From NCBI RefSeq assembly GCF_002760665.1, contig NZ_PDOB01000012.1, forward strand, positions 62,001-126,000: DNA of 64,000 nt, read 5' to 3'. Both the position numbers and the translations under genes were made by a program. Each line of letters starts with the position of its first letter. Within the stretch, counting starts at the first letter, position 1. The DNA is from Massilia psychrophila (GTDB lineage Bacteria > Pseudomonadota > Gammaproteobacteria > Burkholderiales > Burkholderiaceae_D). The notes under the pieces are model-generated. The model was not told the origin of the DNA. It worked only from the letters and a program-made list of their open reading frames with translations, and did not search any database. Positions 60,418-64,000 of this stretch are shown piece after piece.

Positions 60418-62113
60418 AAAACGTCTCCCACTCGTCGTGCTGTTGTTTGGCGCTGCCCAGCTGCGCCGGCTGCTTGCGGGCGCGCGGCCCCTGTGCCGGG
60501 CGGCGCAAGGCGGCGCCGCCCGGCACAGGGGCCGTCGGCTCAGCGGCGCCCAGCTTGAAAATGCTGACCACCCGCGACAAGGCCTTCGCTTCGTCGCCCA
60601 GCGACATCGCGGCGGCACCGGCCTGTTCCACCAGGGCAGCATTCTGCTGGGTTGCCTCGTCCATCTGCCCGATTGCCTTGTTGACCGATTCGATGCCGGC
60701 GGTCTGCTCCTGGCTGGCCAGTGCAATCTCGGCCATGATATCGGTCACCCGCTTGACGCTGGTGACGATGTCCTGCATCGTGCTGCCGGCCTGATCGACC
60801 AGGCGCGCGCCCATGTCGACCCGTTCGACCGAACTGCCGATCAGTGTCTTGATTTCCTGGGCCGCCGCGGCTGAGCGTTGCGCCAGGTTGCGCACCTCGC
60901 TGGCGACGACCGCAAAGCCGCGGCCCTGCTCGCCGGCGCGCGCCGCTTCGACCGCCGCGTTCAGGGCCAAAATATTGGTCTGGAACGCGATCGAGTCGAT
61001 CACGCCGATGATGTCGACGATTTTCTTCGACGATTCGTTAATCGACGCCATCGTGTCGACCACCTGCGCCACCACCGCGCCGCCCTTGACCGCCACTTCC
61101 GATGCCGACATCGCCAGCACATTGGCCTGGCGCGCATTGTCCGCATTCTGACGCACGGTGCCGGTCAGCTCTTCCATCGACGAAGCGGTTTCTTCCAGCG
61201 CGCCGGCCTGGCTCTCGGTGCGGGCCGACAGGTCGACGTTGCCGGCGGCGATCTCGGCCGACGCCGTGTTGATGGTGGCGGTGCCCGTGCGCACCTGGCT
61301 GACGATGTCGACCAGGCTGTTGCGCATGCCTTGCATCGCGAACAGCAGGCTGGACTTGTCGCCCGGCCTGGTGTCGATGGCGACGGCGAGGTCGCCCGCG
61401 GCGATGCTGCCGGCGATCGCGGCGGCGTAGCCCGGTTCCCCGCCCAATTGGCGCAGCAGGCCGCGGCTGATGACCCAGGCCGCCAGCGTGCCGGCAGCGA
61501 TCGCGATGGCGCACAGCACCAACATCCATAACAGGAAGGATTGCGATACCGCGCGCGCGCTGTCGGCTTCGATCTTATTGAGACTTTCCTCCAGGTCGAT
61601 CAGGCGATTGATGCTGGCAAGCCATTCGACGAAGGCAGGCGCTGCCTGCCGCGCCAGCAAGGTGTCGGCTTCGGCGGTGCTGTCGGCCAGGCGCAACGCG
61701 ATCACCTTGGCGATCAGGGGCTGCGTCTTGCGCTCGCTCGCCTTGATGCCGGCCAGTGCCGATTTTTCCTCGTCGGACGTGTCGGCGCGCCCTGCGAACA
61801 GCGCGTCGAGCGGTGCGGCCGATTTGGCATAATTGCCGGCGAGCTTATTGATCAGGTCGACGTGCACCCCGGCAGCGGCAGGATCGGCGGCCAGCACGAC
61901 GTCGCGCACGGCGATCGCACGGTCGTGCACGCTGCCGCGAAAATTGATGGCGTAGCGCTGTTTGACGTTATTGACGTCGTTGATCCGATCAAGGCTAGCG
62001 TCGATGCTGTCGACGCGGCTGATCGCCAGCGCGGTCAAGACGGCCATCAACAGGAATACCGCACCGAAACCGGCCGCAAGGCGCAGCCCGATTGTCATGC
62101 TGGATTTTTTCAT
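60416..62113 (-). CDS. Methyl-accepting chemotaxis protein
   Basis: 565 residues of Tar/Tsr layout: TM1 at about 8-28 (LAAGFGAVFLLMAVLTALAI), a periplasmic four-helix-bundle sensor at 30-190, TM2 at about 192-213 (FLLWMLVLCAIAIAAGTLAA), HAMP to about 265, and the signalling domain with AFQTNILALNAAVEAARAGE near 385 and EVRNLAQRSAAAAQEIKTLI near 410. Methylation-helix Glu/Gln pairs are visible (RTESQAGALEETASSMEELT). The ligand is unknown. The C-terminus carries an unusual Pro/Ala/Arg-rich tail encoded by a near-perfect palindrome; it does not end in the CheR-binding pentapeptide NWETF exactly, but in EWETF, which is close. Confidence 0.93.
   Translation of the reverse strand: MKKSSMTIGLRLAAGFGAVFLLMAVLTALAISRVDSIDASLDRINDVNNVKQRYAINFRGSVHDRAIAVRDVVLAADPAAAGVHVDLINKLAGNYAKSAAPLDALFAGRADTSDEEKSALAGIKASERKTQPLIAKVIALRLADSTAEADTLLARQAAPAFVEWLASINRLIDLEESLNKIEADSARAVSQSFLLWMLVLCAIAIAAGTLAAWVISRGLLRQLGGEPGYAAAIAGSIAAGDLAVAIDTRPGDKSSLLFAMQGMRNSLVDIVSQVRTGTATINTASAEIAAGNVDLSARTESQAGALEETASSMEELTGTVRQNADNARQANVLAMSASEVAVKGGAVVAQVVDTMASINESSKKIVDIIGVIDSIAFQTNILALNAAVEAARAGEQGRGFAVVASEVRNLAQRSAAAAQEIKTLIGSSVERVDMGARLVDQAGSTMQDIVTSVKRVTDIMAEIALASQEQTAGIESVNKAIGQMDEATQQNAALVEQAGAAAMSLGDEAKALSRVVSIFKLGAAEPTAPVPGGAALRRPAQGPRARKQPAQLGSAKQQHDEWETF
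60485..60534. repeat. Perfect 22-bp inverted repeat inside the MCP gene
   Basis: 60485-60506 and 60513-60534 are exact reverse complements separated by AAGGCG. Each arm is GC-rich (begins CGGCCCCTGTGCC). It encodes the tail PVPGGAALRRPAQG and would form a very stable hairpin in the mRNA. Confidence 0.85.
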
Positions 62114-62515
62114 TCTTTTGCTCTTGGTGGCGAAGTTGGGGAAGGGACGGCCGGCGCAGCGGCCGCGGACTGCTTGAAGTAAATTCTGATAAGTCTAAAA
62201 AGCAACTATTTATACTTTATCACAATGAAACAATGGCCGTACAACATCTATTATGAACTTCTGCCTAATCCCTTAACACTTTGAAAATAATCTCGCATGG
62301 TGGCCAGCCTGACGGCGCGGGCAAGCAAGCAAGTAATAAAAGGCTGCCGGGTTTCCCTCGGCGGCCTGGCGAGCGGACGCAATCGAATTTTTTGCCGGGG
62401 TGGATGCCGCCAGCGATGCCGTTGTTGTAAAAGCGGAACGGATATCGTTCGGCGCCGACTGCTCCATCTTGTCGAGCGCCTTGTCATTGCCAGCAAGTCG
62501 TTTCGGCCAACGCCG
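62114..62515. other. Region between efflux gene and MCP gene
   Basis: 402 bp. The part next to the MCP gene is AT-rich and should hold its promoter (AAGTATAAATAG on the minus strand near 62205). The part at 62290-62470 on the minus strand encodes an open stretch starting DKMEQSAPNDIRSAF and ending SARQAAEGNPAAF, which looks like a decayed phasin fragment. No intact gene is supported. Confidence 0.4.
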
Positions 62516-63976
62516 CTACCTCGCCGAAGTCGCCTGCCCGATCGTCGCCAACGGCGCACCCTGCGTCCATCCCGCGCCGAGCGCGCGCGCCACCGCCACT
62601 GTCGCCAGCAGGCGCTGGGTGCGGATCTGCACTGTCGCGCGGTCGGCGCCGAGGGAGCTGCGCTGCGCATCGGTGACGTCGAGATAGTTCGACACCCCGC
62701 GCTCGTAGCGCGCCTGCGCCACCACGTAGGCGCGCGCCGCCGCCGTTTGCGACTGCGACTGCGCTTCGCCCTGCAGCTGGCGCCCACGCACGTCCGACAG
62801 CGCGTCTTCCACTTCGCGCAGCGCCGTCAGCAGCCGGCCTTCATGGTTCGCCACCGCTTCTTCGTAGCGCGCTTTCGACACCGCTAAATTAGCCTGGTTG
62901 CGGCCGCCATCGAACAGCGGCAGCGACAACGCCAGCGGCCCGGCCGAGAACTGGCGTGCGCTGCCGCTGGCCAGGTTGCGCAGGCTCTCCGAGGCGTAAC
63001 CGAAATTGCCGGTCAGGCTCAGCGATGGATAGAACGCGCCTTCGGCCACGCCTACTTGCGCATTCGCCGCGCGCAGCTGCGCCACGCTGGCGGCCAGGTC
63101 CGGCCGCTGCGACAACAGGCTGGCCGGCAGGCCGACCGGAATCGCCGGCGGTTGCGGCAGGTCGGCGTGGCCGAGCGCGGCGATCAACGGCGCCGACGGC
63201 GACACCCCGGCCAGAATCGCCAGGCTGTGTTCGAGCAGGTTGCGCTGGCGCTGCACGTCGTGCAGGTCGGCTTCGGCGTTGGCGCGTTCGACCCGCGCGC
63301 GCGACAGGTCGAGTTCGTTCGACAGGCCGCCGTTGAAACGCGCTTCGACCAGTTGCTCCGACTCGCGCCGGGTGCCGAGGGCGCTATTTAAAATCGCCAT
63401 TTCGGCGTCGAGTCCGCGCAGCTGCCAGTAGTTGGCCGCCACCTGGGTCGACAGCAGCAGGATCACGCCGTCGCGGTCGTCCTGCGCCGCCAGCGCCTGC
63501 GCGTCGGCCGCTTCGACCACGCGCCTGACCCGGCCCCACAGGTCGAGCTCGTACGACAGCGACGCGCCCAGGGCGAAGTTGTTGCCCTTGATCGAGCGGC
63601 CGCCCAGCGCCAGCGCCTGCGACGTTTCGGCCGAACTGCGCGAATTGGCCACCGAGGCACCGAGGCTGAACGTCGGCGCTTGCGCGGCGCGGAACACGCC
63701 GAGCTGAGCTTGCGCCTGCAGCAGGCGCTGCGCGCTTGCTTTTACGCCCGGATTGTCGCGCACCGCGCGCTGCTCGAGCGCATTCAACGCCGGATCGTTG
63801 AACACCGTCCACCACTCGGCTGGCAGGCGCGCGCTATCGAACTTGGCGGCGTCGGCGTGGCGCCAGGCGGCCGACTGCGGCGGGGTCGGTTCGATGAAAC
63901 CCGAGCCGACCGTGGCACAACCGGTCAGCGCCGCCAGCGACAGCGCCAGTGCGCCGCGAACAAAAGATTTTTGCAT
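62516..63976 (-). CDS. RND efflux outer-membrane lipoprotein (NodT/OprM type)
   Basis: 486 residues. Signal peptide with lipobox LAALTGC (Cys 20). TolC-like trimeric outer-membrane channel with two repeats: the first has WWTVFNDPALNALEQRAVRD near residue 57, the second AAFEL-like SQRPDLAASVAQLRAANAQV near 285 and GAFYPSLSLTGNFGYAS near 310. VTDAQRSSLGADRATVQIRT near 440 is the usual family end. It would connect an RND pump and adaptor to the outside. The ATG is at 63976. The pump and adaptor genes would lie upstream on this strand, beyond the right edge of the window. Confidence 0.92.
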   Translation of the reverse strand: MQKSFVRGALALSLAALTGCATVGSGFIEPTPPQSAAWRHADAAKFDSARLPAEWWTVFNDPALNALEQRAVRDNPGVKASAQRLLQAQAQLGVFRAAQAPTFSLGASVANSRSSAETSQALALGGRSIKGNNFALGASLSYELDLWGRVRRVVEAADAQALAAQDDRDGVILLLSTQVAANYWQLRGLDAEMAILNSALGTRRESEQLVEARFNGGLSNELDLSRARVERANAEADLHDVQRQRNLLEHSLAILAGVSPSAPLIAALGHADLPQPPAIPVGLPASLLSQRPDLAASVAQLRAANAQVGVAEGAFYPSLSLTGNFGYASESLRNLASGSARQFSAGPLALSLPLFDGGRNQANLAVSKARYEEAVANHEGRLLTALREVEDALSDVRGRQLQGEAQSQSQTAAARAYVVAQARYERGVSNYLDVTDAQRSSLGADRATVQIRTQRLLATVAVARALGAGWTQGAPLATIGQATSAR

Positions 63977-64000
63977 GTCATTCCCGTAAATTATTCTTGT

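Overview
The window looks like a chromosomal segment of a GC-rich betaproteobacterium, most likely from the Oxalobacteraceae (Massilia/Duganella/Janthinobacterium type). That placement is inference from gene content and order: ribF-ileS-lspA-coaBC-dut, a NUDIX-aat-bpt-pyrD block, cysTWA with a CysB-type regulator, a liv transporter, a phasin, and rpmB-rpmG with radC. Most of the sequence is ordinary, densely packed housekeeping DNA. No CRISPR array, rRNA operon, prophage or complete insertion sequence was found.

Layout. 0-8.4 kb: end of a TPR protein, a terminator, then ribF, ileS, lspA, coaBC, dut and an M48-like lipoprotein that has lost its zinc site. 8.4-16.4 kb: a 46-residue membrane protein, XdhC-like protein, EamA transporter, AlkA-like glycosylase, initiator tRNA-fMet, NUDIX, aat, bpt, pyrD and an aldo/keto reductase. 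16.4-22.6 kb, minus strand: sulfate uptake (cysT, cysW, cysA, CysB-like regulator), a TauE/SafE exporter, a 1-Cys peroxiredoxin and diacylglycerol kinase. 22.7-31.6 kb: an IclR regulator, then a complete carotenoid cluster. crtE is on the plus strand and converges on a tightly overlapping minus-strand operon crtZ-crtW-crtX-crtY-crtI-crtB. The region looks AT-richer than its surroundings and is bordered by an IS630-type transposase remnant. 31.6-42.3 kb: PBP7-type endopeptidase, nitroreductase, EamA transporter, phasin, livHMGF, ispH, FKBP-type isomerase, radC, rpmB, rpmG.

42.3-47.3 kb holds two frameshifted genes, a penicillin/AHL acylase and a DUF418 membrane protein. 47.3-56.4 kb: acyl-CoA desaturase, MscS channel, RsmB-like methyltransferase, purN, barstar-like protein, glycine-zipper protein, a spermidine-synthase-fold protein, a GspE-type ATPase and tRNA-Lys. 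Next to tRNA-Lys lies the C-terminal remnant of a tyrosine integrase. 56.8-64 kb: a Gly/Ser-rich lipoprotein, a protein of unknown function, an HDOD protein, a BON protein, a chemoreceptor, and the outer-membrane lipoprotein of an RND-type efflux system whose partners lie beyond the right edge.

How the genes fit together. The crt genes predict a route from FPP through GGPP, phytoene, lycopene and beta-carotene to hydroxylated and 4-keto carotenoids (astaxanthin type) that may be glycosylated. ispH, in the same window, supplies isoprenoid precursors. The cys genes form a sulfate importer with its regulator, but no binding protein is beside them. livHMGF likewise lacks an adjacent LivK.

Limits: all functions come from reading translated sequence and motifs by eye. 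No database search, alignment program or composition calculation was run. The three single-base frameshifts at 43.9-46.6 kb may be real or may be assembly errors.
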